DNA of 64,000 bases from Ignavibacteria bacterium UBA2360 (lineage in GTDB: Bacteria > Bacteroidota > Ignavibacteria > Tepidaquicellales > OLB5). The translations under genes were made by a program, and so were the position numbers. The stretch is taken from the NCBI GenBank assembly GCA_002344125.1, contig DDTQ01000006.1, forward strand, positions 1 to 64,000, given 5' to 3'. Below are positions 6,874 to 15,813 of this stretch, piece by piece. Position 1 is the stretch's first letter, and the number at the start of each line of letters is the position of its first letter. The notes beneath the pieces were generated by a model. That model saw only the letters and a program-made list of their open reading frames with translations. It had not been told where the DNA came from and did no database searches.

Positions 6874-8751
6874 ATGAATAAAAAATACATACATACAATA
6901 TTCGGTCTGCTTATGGCTGTAATATTTTCTGTATCCGGTAAGGTTACTGCGCAAAATGGCTGGTACCCTCTACAATCCGGAACTGAAAATGTACTTAAGT
7001 CTGTATTTTTTGTAAATACCAATACCGGTTATATGTCCGGCAACGGCATAATTTTAAAAACTCTTAACGGCGGATCAAACTGGCTCGTAATATCAACAGC
7101 ATTCAGCGGATCTTCAATATATTTCAATAATCCTTACACGGGATATATAGCAGAAGGTACCATACATAAAACAACAGATGGCGGCGTAAGCTGGATTGAT
7201 CTTAATCAAAGTTCAATTCAGTCTGTTTGTTTTGCTGATCTTAACACAGGATACGCTGTCGGCTTCAATAGCAAGATCCTCAAAACTACCGATGCCGGCG
7301 CAACCTGGGAGCTGCAGTTTGTAAGCATGTACGGCAATAAGTTCAATTCTGTATCTTTCAGGAATTCTCAAACGGGTTTTATAGCCGGCGGAAAAATGAC
7401 AGAACCTTATAGCGGTGTAATTTACAAAACCATTAACGGCGGTTCCTCATGGTTTGAAGTTTCGCCATCAACATCTGATATTGATTTCCGAAGTATTACA
7501 TTTCCTTCCGCTGAAACCGGATACGCGGTCGGCGGATATGAATACGGTTCATCAGGTGTAATATACAAAACAACAACCGGTGGTGAATCCTGGGTTCAGC
7601 AGGGTATTGTTAACAAAGATCTGAACTCGATCCATTTCTGGGATACTCAGACAGGGTACACTGTAGGCGAAAGCGGCATTATCTTAAAAACCACCAACGG
7701 CAGCGCGATCTGGAATTCACAGGTATCAAGTTCAAACAAAGATCTCAATTCAGTTTATTTCCTTCAGGATAATTTAGGCTTTACTGTGGGCCTCTCAGGC
7801 TCAGTTCAGAAAACTGTTAACGGAGGTGTATTCGGTCCGCCATTTGCTGTCGCGGGTAAAGTTACTTTCCCCAACGGTCAGCCCGTTACAAAGGGCATGG
7901 TTAAAGCGCTTAAGTATGACGCGCAGTCAAACACCGTAATTGTTGTCGATACGGCAAGCATTCAGCCCAACGGGGACTATATCATGCGCAATATTACAAT
8001 TGATAGCCTTGATATTATGGCGTATCCCAATGATGAAGATATTGACGCGGCAACGCCGCAGTTTGTACCAACTTACCATACCGGAACATCAAGCGGTACT
8101 ATTAGCTGGGTAGCTTCCAAAACTCTGTATGTTGATAACAATCTCTTTAATATTGATGTAAAAGTGTTTAACATAACCGGCAGTGGCGGCAATTCATTTA
8201 TCAGCGGCGGTGTGTATGTTGCCCCTCCGCAAACCGGAGGTTTGCAGAATGCCATTGTGTACGCTATGAGCGGAAATGAATTCAAAGGATTTTCGGTATC
8301 ACGTTCCGGCGGTCCCTATGATATTAACAATCTCACGCAGGGTAACTTCAGGGTGATATGCGACAGGATAGGATACTGGCAATCAGAAAAAAATGTTACT
8401 GTTGGCAGCGTTAGCCCTGATACGATCAATTTTTATATGACAGGCATCAATGTCATTGGTATTGAGCCTGTTACAGGCATAGTACCAAAATCGTTTAATC
8501 TCAGTCAGAATTATCCGAATCCGTTTAACCCGGTTACAAATATAAATGTGGATATTCCCAAGAACTCCATCGTAAAAGTGGCTGTTTATGATATGCTGGG
8601 CAAAGAAGTTGATGTACTGGTTGATCAGCAGTTAACCGCAGGCAGTTACAAAATTGACTGGAACGCTTCAAGGTTTGCAAGCGGAATTTATTTTTACAGA
8701 ATAATAACATCAGAGTTTACCGATATCAAAAAAATGGTGTTGGTAAAATAG
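6874..8751 (+). CDS. T9SS-exported YCF48-repeat protein (module 1)
   Basis: A 625-aa exported protein. The signal peptide covers residues 1-26 (ends VTAQ). About 30-320 is a series of six to seven YCF48/BNR-like repeats of the form 'FvN.nTGY..G..G.ilKTtnGG..W', expected to form a beta-propeller. About 325-430 is a beta-sandwich-like segment beginning GKVTFPNGQPVTKGMVKAL; about 440-520 resembles a carboxypeptidase-regulatory-like domain (NAIVYAMSGNEFKGF). The last ~90 residues are the T9SS sorting domain (NYPNPFNP to KKMVLVK). Architecture matches the protein at 33052, and the two C-terminal body domains also match 47942. Each of the three follows a TrmB-like regulator. A strong terminator follows. 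Role at the cell surface unknown. Confidence 0.88.
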   Translation: MNKKYIHTIFGLLMAVIFSVSGKVTAQNGWYPLQSGTENVLKSVFFVNTNTGYMSGNGIILKTLNGGSNWLVISTAFSGSSIYFNNPYTGYIAEGTIHKTTDGGVSWIDLNQSSIQSVCFADLNTGYAVGFNSKILKTTDAGATWELQFVSMYGNKFNSVSFRNSQTGFIAGGKMTEPYSGVIYKTINGGSSWFEVSPSTSDIDFRSITFPSAETGYAVGGYEYGSSGVIYKTTTGGESWVQQGIVNKDLNSIHFWDTQTGYTVGESGIILKTTNGSAIWNSQVSSSNKDLNSVYFLQDNLGFTVGLSGSVQKTVNGGVFGPPFAVAGKVTFPNGQPVTKGMVKALKYDAQSNTVIVVDTASIQPNGDYIMRNITIDSLDIMAYPNDEDIDAATPQFVPTYHTGTSSGTISWVASKTLYVDNNLFNIDVKVFNITGSGGNSFISGGVYVAPPQTGGLQNAIVYAMSGNEFKGFSVSRSGGPYDINNLTQGNFRVICDRIGYWQSEKNVTVGSVSPDTINFYMTGINVIGIEPVTGIVPKSFNLSQNYPNPFNPVTNINVDIPKNSIVKVAVYDMLGKEVDVLVDQQLTAGSYKIDWNASRFASGIYFYRIITSEFTDIKKMVLVK

Positions 8752-8789
8752 TAACTTGCTGGATTTTTCCTGATTTTCTCCTCCTTTAG

Positions 8790-8838
8790 AAAAGGCTGAC
8801 ATTCTCGTTACCTCCGTAGAATGACAGCCTTTTGTTTT
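8790..8838 (+). terminator. Intrinsic terminator
   Basis: AAAAGGCTG (8790-8798) pairs with the start of CAGCCTTTTG (8824-8833); CATTCT/AGAATG extends the stem inside an A/A mismatch. A U-rich tail (TTTTGTTTTA) follows. It ends the module 1 transcript. Confidence 0.8.
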
Positions 8839-8904
8839 ATGTTTTGACCCCTCAAATACACTTGAAAAAACACTGCTTAAATCTTAAGTTAGTGTAATAA
8901 AAAA

Positions 8905-10005
8905 ATGAACTATCAGAATAAAATGAAGAAAAACAACCTGCATGCGCATAAGTTTCTTAAAACAATATTCATCTTGTTTGCGGTATTTGCTTTTTCCTGG
9001 CACTACAGCGGCTGCGGTGATGATAGCACATCAATTGGCGGTCCTCATTATCCCGGATTTGGAGGGTATGATCAGGGCGAAGCCGGAGTTATGATGACGC
9101 TTTCTGCCCTGTGCTATGTTGCCGAAGGCAGCACCAATGCGCTGCACATCAGGGATTCCATCAATTTGCAGCTTGCTGATAGCAATTATTCCACCGGAGG
9201 CAACTGGAAGGTCTGTTGGGGTCCGGGACTAAGCCCCACAGGTGAGAACCTGATGTATATGGCGGTTGATTCAACCGGTGATTCGCTAAAGTACGCCATC
9301 TGCGTTCGCGGAACAGTATTCAATTTTGCAAATATTGTTGAAGACCTTGAAGTGTGGGATATGGAAAAATGGCCATTTTCAGGCGGGGGTGATTCCGTTG
9401 CACTCGGTTCACTCAAAGGACTGGACACATTGCTCAATACAACCGATCCTGTAACCTTCATGGGCTTACAGGCTTATTTAAATACACTTAACGCCCCTAA
9501 GCAAAAGATGTTTATAACGGGTCACTCACTCGGTGGCGCAATGGCAACACTCATAACAAAGTGGTTTTTGGATATTGGCTTTACATCTCGGTTTAAACTG
9601 GAAACCTATACTTTTGCGGCTCCTACAGTTGGTAATATCAGCTTCGCTGATACTTACCTTTCGCAAATGCAGTCATCCGGCAGTGAATCACACAGGTGCG
9701 TAAACAATAAAGATGTAGTACCCTTTGCCTGGGCAGGTTTGCCCAATATAATCAGTGAAAATATACCAACAACAGTACCGCCGCTTGTCGCGGCTGTTAT
9801 TCAGACTGCGCATAACTACCTGAAAGACAGCGTTGTTTACAAACACGTTGAAACCAAACAGCCGCTTGGCTCCATTGATCCTGTTAATTGCGGCGCATCG
9901 GGTGAAGACAGCACTTATTTCTGCTGGGTTGGATTTGAGCACGGTACTAACACATATTTAAGGCTTCTGAATGCTGATACCATAAACTGGAACAGAAGAA
10001 GATAA
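8905..10005 (+). CDS. Class 3 lipase-like lipoprotein
   Basis: A 366-aa alpha/beta-hydrolase with lipase class 3 features. The nucleophile motif GHSLGGAMATL is near residue 205 (Ser in GHSLG), an oxyanion-loop-like 'CVRGTVFNF' lies near 133, and a candidate catalytic Asp sits in NNKDVVPFAW; a C-terminal His (FEHGTN) could complete the triad. The N-terminus is a lipoprotein signal peptide ending HYSGCGDD, where the Cys would be lipidated, so the enzyme is anchored in the envelope. A second possible start (MKKNN) lies 6 codons downstream. It likely hydrolyses acylglycerol or other ester substrates outside the cytoplasm. It has no obvious operon partner. Confidence 0.85.
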   Translation: MNYQNKMKKNNLHAHKFLKTIFILFAVFAFSWHYSGCGDDSTSIGGPHYPGFGGYDQGEAGVMMTLSALCYVAEGSTNALHIRDSINLQLADSNYSTGGNWKVCWGPGLSPTGENLMYMAVDSTGDSLKYAICVRGTVFNFANIVEDLEVWDMEKWPFSGGGDSVALGSLKGLDTLLNTTDPVTFMGLQAYLNTLNAPKQKMFITGHSLGGAMATLITKWFLDIGFTSRFKLETYTFAAPTVGNISFADTYLSQMQSSGSESHRCVNNKDVVPFAWAGLPNIISENIPTTVPPLVAAVIQTAHNYLKDSVVYKHVETKQPLGSIDPVNCGASGEDSTYFCWVGFEHGTNTYLRLLNADTINWNRRR

Positions 10006-10059
10006 GAGTATCAAATAAGCAAAGATCTATGCAATTAAGATCTATAAAATTCTATAATT

Positions 10060-10590
10060 ATGTCTGAAAGATCTGATAAATATTTCCAAATGCTTGATGG
10101 CTGGCTGAAGTACTACGGTTTTGAATCGTTGAATGTGAATGAACAGGCCGGCACTGACCGCGTTTATAAACGCAGCAGGGTAGAGGTCACCAAGTTCGGC
10201 AAAGTTGATTGTTATATATGCGCCAAATATATGCCTGAAGGCGCAACAGGTGATGAACTGCGTATATACAGCGATAAGATGTTCTCACTCGCCAACCGGC
10301 ACAGAACAGGTGCGCCATTGGGATTTGGCGCGATGCTGGTTGTATATCCTCTGATCATTACGGAAAACATTTCTGCCGAACTGGCAGGATACATCAGCCA
10401 ATACTGCCCCAAACATTTCGCGGCGGCGGAATTTCCTTCAGTCCTGGATATCAATACCGGCGGTTTATATTACTATCCAAACACCCCAATTTGGGGATAT
10501 GCCTATTACGCAACATACAGGCGTGAGTCATACAATTTTTTCTCTCCCAAATCATGGGAAGATGTGGCGAATAAGCAGGTAGTGAAGTAA
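10060..10590 (+). CDS. Hypothetical protein, 176 aa
   Basis: A soluble-looking 176-aa protein without signal peptide. It contains a mixed alpha/beta pattern, a hydrophobic strand (GAMLVVYPLIIT, about 90-101) and a Tyr-rich C-terminal third (GGLYYYPNTPIWGYAYYATY). I do not recognise the family. It starts 54 nt after the lipase gene on the same strand and might share its transcript. The last codons (QVVK) run straight into a low-complexity GTAGTGAAGT/GAGTTGGTAAGT stretch, so the present 3' end may have been shaped by repeat expansion. Confidence 0.7.
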   Translation: MSERSDKYFQMLDGWLKYYGFESLNVNEQAGTDRVYKRSRVEVTKFGKVDCYICAKYMPEGATGDELRIYSDKMFSLANRHRTGAPLGFGAMLVVYPLIITENISAELAGYISQYCPKHFAAAEFPSVLDINTGGLYYYPNTPIWGYAYYATYRRESYNFFSPKSWEDVANKQVVK

Positions 10591-10606
10591 TTGAGCAGGA
10601 GAGTGG

Positions 10607-10638
10607 TTGAGTTGGTAAGTAGTTGAGTTGGTAAGTAG
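10607..10638. repeat. 16-bp perfect tandem duplication
   Basis: TTGAGTTGGTAAGTAG occurs twice back to back (10607-10622, 10623-10638) within a broader degenerate AGT/GAAGTGG-rich tract from about 10580 to 10665, just downstream of the 176-aa gene. This looks like replication slippage. Confidence 0.8.
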
Positions 10639-10743
10639 TGAAGTGGATAAACAACCAAGTGACAAGTTAGGGTGTAAATAAAACTGAATTTTTCAACCAC
10701 AATTCTGAACGTATTTTGCAGATTGACAGCAATTCATAATCAA

Positions 10744-10772
10744 AAAGCCTCTTTTGATACAAAAGAGGCTTT
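10744..10772. terminator. Bidirectional terminator between convergent genes
   Basis: AAAGCCTCTTTT (10744-10755) and AAAAGAGGCTTT (10761-10772) form a perfect 12-bp stem with a 5-nt loop. An A-run precedes it and a T-rich stretch follows, so it can act in both directions for the genes ending at 10590 (plus) and 10796 (minus). Confidence 0.85.
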
Positions 10773-10795
10773 ATAATTTTAAATTTATACAAATT

Positions 10796-12874
10796 CTATT
10801 TCAAAAGTACCATTTTACTCTTAAGATAAATATCACCAAGATCTACAATATAGAAATAAACCCCGGAAGGTGCATTCAGTCCGCTTGCTAAGTCACCTTT
10901 CCACAATATTTCATAAACTCCTTTTCCGTTTATGCTGAATGGTATTATCTTAACAAGCTGCCCGATCGCGTTATATATCCTGATATAGCCTGTTTTGTAA
11001 ACCGCCTTATTAACCTGCAGTTTAATGATAGTCGAAGGATTAAACGGATTCGGATAATTTCCCGCCAAAACAAATGTTTCAGCGTTTATGATTTGCCCGT
11101 TTCCGGTTTCACTTATCGGGGTTACTGAGCCAAAGCTTGTGAACGGAGAAAGCACACCATAGGCAATACTTATCTGTATTATCTGATTTTTCAGTGCAAT
11201 TGCCGCTGGATCAGTTGGGTTCAGCGCGTAATAAAGCACCAGCAGGTAGTCAATCTTCTGCTTTGCCCATATTTTTGTTAAGAACTGGTAGCGTGAATCG
11301 GCGCTGTCTATTCTGTTGAAACTGTACTGGTATGAAACAGGCTGATTGAATGCGTAGCCGCTCAAAGTGACTGTTACCGGGCCCGCCTGCAAATATCGCC
11401 CTGAAACTATCATTTGCTGGCCTTTATATAAATTAGGCAGCGGTGATGGATATACTTCAATCACGTTTGAAGGTGAAAATGAAATTGTGGGTGATAGCAG
11501 CACCGGGTTCCTTATTCTTAAATAAAAATCCGTGATCCTGCTGTAAAGTTCATCATTACCTAAAAACTCAGCGAGCCCGCTGTTCTGTGAACCAAGCAGC
11601 GTTAACAGTTGAACGTTTACATCGCTGCCGATACCAAAGCAATATAAGAATATATTGGTTTCAGTGCTTACTATCAGATTCCGGACATGCGCAAGCAATT
11701 GTGTAGTATTTGTAATGCCCGATGTTGCCTGCCCGTCTGTGAAGAATATGATAATGTTCGCGCTGCTATCGCTTGATGTTGAAAACTGCGGTACAGCCGT
11801 CGAAAACGAACCTGATATATTCGTACCTCCGCTTGCGATGAATGCGTTAATGTAATTCAGAGCGGAATCCCTGGCTGCATTGGTATAATTTACGTGACCG
11901 CCGCGGAAAGACAGCACATTATCAGAAAAATCAACAATGTTGAACCTGTCGCCATCATTGAGATTATTAACAATAAACTTGGCTGCATCCTTAGCCTGTG
12001 TCATCTTGACGCCGCTCATACTGCCGGAGCGGTCAACAATGAGAGTAAATGTCTTTTTAATTACCTGTAACGAACCCGGGTCGGGTTCTGCAATGAAAGT
12101 GAAAAATCCTCCAAGTGAATCAGGCAGCTGTGACTGCGGTATCATTGTAGAATAGCTGTACAAACCCAGCTGATTCAGGTTGAGCGAATACTTCAAAGTG
12201 TAATTCTGTGTAGCCGCCGTTTCATACAGCAGGCTCCGTATGTGCGCATAGTTTCCGTTGTTTGAATATTCCGTTACAGGCTGCGTACTTACCAGTCTTA
12301 TGCTGTCGATCGTTCTGGGTGATGTCAGATTGAAATCGAGCTCCTGTGTGTTAAGTATGGCGGTCTGTATAAGATGGTAATCATTCGGGAAAATAAACGT
12401 AACGTTACCGAATGAATACGGCAGCAGTTTAACATACTTAAGTTCAACTATTAAATTAGAATCAGTTTTAACTGTTTGTGGAATGGTGAAAAACAACGGG
12501 GTTGAACCTAAATGTGTCTTAAGGTTGTTATTCATTGTACCGCCGGGTAATCCGGTATCCTGGGAATTTGGGTTGATCTGCGCCAGGTACCAAATGCCGT
12601 TGATCTTCCATCTGAGGCTGATCGCGCTTGCGCCTTCGGGCATAGGAAACGCGTACTTGATATTCTTATCCGCCCCGAGATCGTTCAGGAATATTTGAGT
12701 GGCAGTTACAACAGAAACCTGGCTCTCACAATTAACCTGAACATGGCTGTTGGTTAGTTTGAGGTAAATACCGGTGGCTGCATTTACAACTGATACACCG
12801 TTTGAAAATATATGGCTGCTCAATGTGAAGGTAAGTATGAATGCGAACAAGGTAAAAAGAGATTTTATTTTCAT
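10796..12874 (-). CDS. T9SS-exported VIT/VWA domain protein
   Basis: A 692-aa exported protein. After a signal peptide (about 1-25) comes a VIT domain (about 28-160; IKYAFPMPEGASAISLRWKI) as in inter-alpha-trypsin inhibitor heavy chains, then a von Willebrand A domain (about 270-430) with an intact MIDAS motif DRSGSMSG and a later TDG. A beta-rich region follows, then a T9SS sorting domain starting NYPNPFNPS and ending KSKMVLLK. VIT-VWA proteins generally mediate metal-dependent protein binding or adhesion; here it would act at the cell surface. Start ATG has a good ribosome-binding site (AAGGAGA) 5-10 nt upstream. It is monocistronic, with a strong terminator. Confidence 0.88.
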   Translation of the reverse strand: MKIKSLFTLFAFILTFTLSSHIFSNGVSVVNAATGIYLKLTNSHVQVNCESQVSVVTATQIFLNDLGADKNIKYAFPMPEGASAISLRWKINGIWYLAQINPNSQDTGLPGGTMNNNLKTHLGSTPLFFTIPQTVKTDSNLIVELKYVKLLPYSFGNVTFIFPNDYHLIQTAILNTQELDFNLTSPRTIDSIRLVSTQPVTEYSNNGNYAHIRSLLYETAATQNYTLKYSLNLNQLGLYSYSTMIPQSQLPDSLGGFFTFIAEPDPGSLQVIKKTFTLIVDRSGSMSGVKMTQAKDAAKFIVNNLNDGDRFNIVDFSDNVLSFRGGHVNYTNAARDSALNYINAFIASGGTNISGSFSTAVPQFSTSSDSSANIIIFFTDGQATSGITNTTQLLAHVRNLIVSTETNIFLYCFGIGSDVNVQLLTLLGSQNSGLAEFLGNDELYSRITDFYLRIRNPVLLSPTISFSPSNVIEVYPSPLPNLYKGQQMIVSGRYLQAGPVTVTLSGYAFNQPVSYQYSFNRIDSADSRYQFLTKIWAKQKIDYLLVLYYALNPTDPAAIALKNQIIQISIAYGVLSPFTSFGSVTPISETGNGQIINAETFVLAGNYPNPFNPSTIIKLQVNKAVYKTGYIRIYNAIGQLVKIIPFSINGKGVYEILWKGDLASGLNAPSGVYFYIVDLGDIYLKSKMVLLK

Positions 12875-13025
12875 AGCAGATCTCCTTTCTTATTACAAAT
12901 ATAATATATCATTTAAGGAATTGTTCTTACAATATTTTACTATATATTAATTTAGGCAGTTTAAATTTACAGAAATGTTCATAATTTTATGTAAAATCAG
13001 AAAAATCACTAAAATTCTTTAAAAA

Positions 13026-13439
13026 ATGCTAATAGAAACGATCCGCAAAGATATGCAAAAGGCAAAAATGGCCAAAGAAACCGTTAAAGCCAATCTCCTT
13101 TCAACTTTGTATGCTGAAATTTTTACTCAATCCAAAAGCGGGAAAGAAATGACCGAAGACGATGAGTTTAAGATCATACGTAAATTCATTAAGAATGCAG
13201 ATGATACAATTGCGCTTGGTGTATCAGCAGAGGCTGTGACCAAGCTAAATGAAGAGAAAAAGATACTCGAGGCTTACCTGCCTGCGCAGTTAAGCAAAGA
13301 AAAGATAGAGGAAATTATTACCTCACTTGTTGCTGAAGGAAAAACCATGAAAGAGATAATGCCGTATTTCAAAGAAAACCACAATGGTTTGTATGACGGC
13401 AGAATGGTCAGTGAAATAGTTAAAGCAAAAACTGCCTGA
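13026..13439 (+). CDS. yqeY: YqeY/GatB-tail-like protein
   Basis: A 137-aa protein with the YqeY signature: N-terminal helix LIETIRKDMQKAKMAKE, the middle motif EEKKILEAYLPAQLS and the C-terminal small helical domain (GKTMKEIMPYFKENHNGLYDGRMVSEIVKA) homologous to the tail domain of the amidotransferase subunit GatB. YqeY proteins are presumed tRNA-binding accessory factors, but their exact role is not settled. Length and motif order are normal. It has a short AT-rich upstream gap and no obvious operon partner. Confidence 0.88.
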   Translation: MLIETIRKDMQKAKMAKETVKANLLSTLYAEIFTQSKSGKEMTEDDEFKIIRKFIKNADDTIALGVSAEAVTKLNEEKKILEAYLPAQLSKEKIEEIITSLVAEGKTMKEIMPYFKENHNGLYDGRMVSEIVKAKTA

Positions 13440-13504
13440 AAAATACTTAAATAAAACATAACCATTTTCTTAAAGTAGATTTCTAAGTTTAAAAATATTT
13501 TTGA

Positions 13505-13545
13505 CCTAACCCCTCTCCCTTTGGAAGAGCGGATGGAGGTGAGGG
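13505..13545. repeat. Short palindromic CCCTCTCCC-type repeat
   Basis: CCTAACCCCTCTCCC, then TTTG, then GAAGAG and GGAGGTGAGGG: an imperfect palindrome of the REP-like kind scattered in many bacterial intergenic regions. Related CCCCTCT-containing elements occur at 35271 and 62745. Confidence 0.45.
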
Positions 13546-13593
13546 TATAAAAAATGAAATATCAATAAATAAAATTCTGTTCTTTTCCAAAGA

Positions 13594-14454
13594 ATGGAAG
13601 TGAAGAAAAAATATCATTCAATGATACACATGCTTAAGGTAATCATACTATTTTTGTTTATTGGAAGCGCGGTTTTCGCGCAGGAATCAGAAGGTCTCTT
13701 TACCCAGGGTGAAGAATATTTCCTGCAGGGCAGGTTTGCTGATGCTTATTTCAGTTATACAAAATATATTGAGTATAATCCTGATAGCGCGAAAGGGTAT
13801 ATCTCCAGGGGTAACACAAGTATTTTCCTGAACAAAGTGAAAGATGCGCTGGCTGATTTTGATAAGGCGATACTTATAGACCCCAATAACTTCAAAGCGC
13901 ACAGCGGCAGGGGTACTGCTTATGTTTATATGCAAAACGGTGAAGAGGCATTGAAGAGTTACGGTAAAGCGCTTGAGCTAAATCCCGAAGACGTGGTTTC
14001 AATGAATTCAGTGGCAGTAATTTACTATGGTGAAAATAAAACCGCTGACGCGCTTGAGATTCTTGATAAAGCAATTAAGATCCAGCCTGAAAATGTTGAC
14101 TCTTACCGGAACCGCGGTTCCATGAAACTCTTCAGCGGCGATACAACAGGTGCGCTGGAAGACCTCAATAGAGCAATTGAATACGGGCCTAACCGTGTTG
14201 ATGTTTATAATACACGCGGAGCAATTTTCCGCGAAATGCAGAAGTATGATGAGGCTATCGCGGATTTCAACAAAGCCCTTGAGCTTGACCCAAACTCCGC
14301 TGAGGCGTATTGCAGAATGGGTATAGCCTACCTGTATAAAGGCGATTATGACAACGCGATTTTGAATATGGAAAAGGGATTGAGGATAGATCCCGCACTC
14401 AAAGATACTATGAACAGCTATCTGCAGGAAGCAAAAGAGAAAAAAGGAAAATAA
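13594..14454 (+). CDS. Exported TPR-repeat protein
   Basis: A 286-aa protein with a Sec signal peptide (MIHMLKVIILFLFIGSAVFAQ) and then seven or so tetratricopeptide repeats filling residues 35-280, for example 'YISRGNTSIFLNKVKDALADF' -type helices and the classic 'ALELNPE', 'AIKIQPEN', 'ALELDPNSAEAY' junctions. It should be a periplasmic or surface scaffold for protein-protein contacts. The listed ATG places 9 residues before MIHMLK; starts at 13621 or 13630 would give a tighter signal peptide and may be the real ones. rmuC follows after 19 nt and may be co-transcribed. Confidence 0.85.
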   Translation: MEVKKKYHSMIHMLKVIILFLFIGSAVFAQESEGLFTQGEEYFLQGRFADAYFSYTKYIEYNPDSAKGYISRGNTSIFLNKVKDALADFDKAILIDPNNFKAHSGRGTAYVYMQNGEEALKSYGKALELNPEDVVSMNSVAVIYYGENKTADALEILDKAIKIQPENVDSYRNRGSMKLFSGDTTGALEDLNRAIEYGPNRVDVYNTRGAIFREMQKYDEAIADFNKALELDPNSAEAYCRMGIAYLYKGDYDNAILNMEKGLRIDPALKDTMNSYLQEAKEKKGK

Positions 14455-14473
14455 AATTTAAAAAGTTATAAAG

Positions 14474-15805
14474 ATGGAAATAATTCTCTTAATTACGGGT
14501 TTAATATTCGGCTCTTTACTTGGTTTTTTTATCGCAAAGAGCAAACAGTCTGCTCTTGCTTCGAAAGTTGAAGAAAAGGAAAAAGCGCTGACTGAAAAAG
14601 AGAAGCTCGTCAGCGATGCGAAATCTGAAACAGAACTTGAACGCGGCAAAGCTGTGGCACTTGGAATTGAACTTTCCGCGGCCAAAACAAACATTGATAA
14701 TCTCGAAAAAAGATTAGCAGAACAAAAGGGAGAGCTTGAAGAACTGCAAGCCAGGTTTACTAAAGAATTTGAAAATCTTGCAGGAAGGATACTTGAAGAT
14801 AAGAGCAGGAAATTCACAGAGCAGAATAAAGAGAACTTAGATACTATATTGAATCCACTTAAAGAGCGTATAGCTGATTTTGAAAAGAAAATGAATGATG
14901 TGTATATCACCGAGACCAAAGAGCGCGCAGCGCTGGCAGAGCAGCTTAGATACCTGCACGAGCTCAATAAGCAGATGTCTGAAGAAGCAAATAACCTGAC
15001 CAAAGCGTTAAAAGGTGATACAAAAACACAGGGTAACTGGGGTGAATATATTCTTGAAAGTATCCTTGAAAAATCAGGGTTGGTTAAAGGGCGCGAATTT
15101 GTCATCCAGGAAACCATCAAATCTGATGATGGCATGAATTTAAGACCGGATGTTATTGTGAACCTGCCTGATAACAAAAGTATGATCATTGACTCAAAGG
15201 TCTCTTTAACTGCGTACGAATCATATTGCTCTTCTGATGAGAAGCTACTGAAAGAAAAAGCTCTGGCTGAGCATATCAATTCCATTAGGAAGCACATTAA
15301 GGGGTTAAGCCCAAAGGAATATCAGAATCTTTACGGGCTGCAAAGCCTTGATTTTGTGCTGATGTTCATTCCAATTGAACCGGCATTTGCCCTTGCTGTA
15401 CAGAATGACGCCGCGTTGTTTTACGATGCATTTGGAAAAAATATAATTATTGTGAGTCCTTCTACTCTGCTGGCGACCTTACGTACAATTTCAAGCATAT
15501 GGAAGCAGGAAAAGCAGAACCGCAATGCGCTGGAAATTGCTAAGAAGGGGGGAGAGCTTTATGATAAACTTTCTGCATTTGTTGATGATTTGATAGAAGT
15601 AGGTACAAGAATGAAAAGAGCTAATGAAAGCTATGAAAGCGCGATGAAAAAACTTTCCGAAGGAAGAGGGAATATTATTGGAAGGGCTGAAAATCTGAAA
15701 CTAATGGGTGCAAAGGCTTCAAAATCTATTGACCCGAGAATTGTTGAGCGTTCAATTGATGATAATGAAACTGATGAGCAGCATGAACTCAAACTGATCC
15801 CCTGA
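14474..15805 (+). CDS. rmuC: DNA recombination protein RmuC
   Basis: A 443-aa RmuC family protein. A membrane anchor occupies residues 1-20, a long coiled coil about 25-175, then the RmuC nuclease-like domain (about 180-400) with the signature TQGNWGEYILESILEKSGL, 'MIIDSKVSL' and 'DFVLMFIPIEPAFALA'. RmuC limits inversion at short inverted repeats and has a predicted endonuclease fold. Length is typical. It follows the TPR gene by 19 nt and ends 8 nt from the convergent NADH dehydrogenase gene. Confidence 0.93.
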   Translation: MEIILLITGLIFGSLLGFFIAKSKQSALASKVEEKEKALTEKEKLVSDAKSETELERGKAVALGIELSAAKTNIDNLEKRLAEQKGELEELQARFTKEFENLAGRILEDKSRKFTEQNKENLDTILNPLKERIADFEKKMNDVYITETKERAALAEQLRYLHELNKQMSEEANNLTKALKGDTKTQGNWGEYILESILEKSGLVKGREFVIQETIKSDDGMNLRPDVIVNLPDNKSMIIDSKVSLTAYESYCSSDEKLLKEKALAEHINSIRKHIKGLSPKEYQNLYGLQSLDFVLMFIPIEPAFALAVQNDAALFYDAFGKNIIIVSPSTLLATLRTISSIWKQEKQNRNALEIAKKGGELYDKLSAFVDDLIEVGTRMKRANESYESAMKKLSEGRGNIIGRAENLKLMGAKASKSIDPRIVERSIDDNETDEQHELKLIP

Positions 15806-15813
15806 AATAAACT

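Noticed and set aside
6874..8751. Photosystem II assembly function for the YCF48-repeat proteins
   Set aside because: The repeats are a general propeller fold; the T9SS sorting domain places the protein at the cell surface and no photosynthesis genes are present.
10580..10665. CRISPR-like direct repeats
   Set aside because: The units are contiguous without spacers and partly degenerate; this is a slippage-type tandem repeat.
10796..12874. VIT/VWA protein as part of a MoxR-type operon with the ATPase at 24175
   Set aside because: They lie 11 kb apart and on unrelated transcripts; nothing links them beyond the general MoxR-VWA association.
14458..15297. Long open frame of 279 codons on the minus strand opposite rmuC
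   Set aside because: It is antisense to a clear RmuC domain, is Ser/Phe-rich without any family pattern, and arises from the codon bias of the coiled-coil region.
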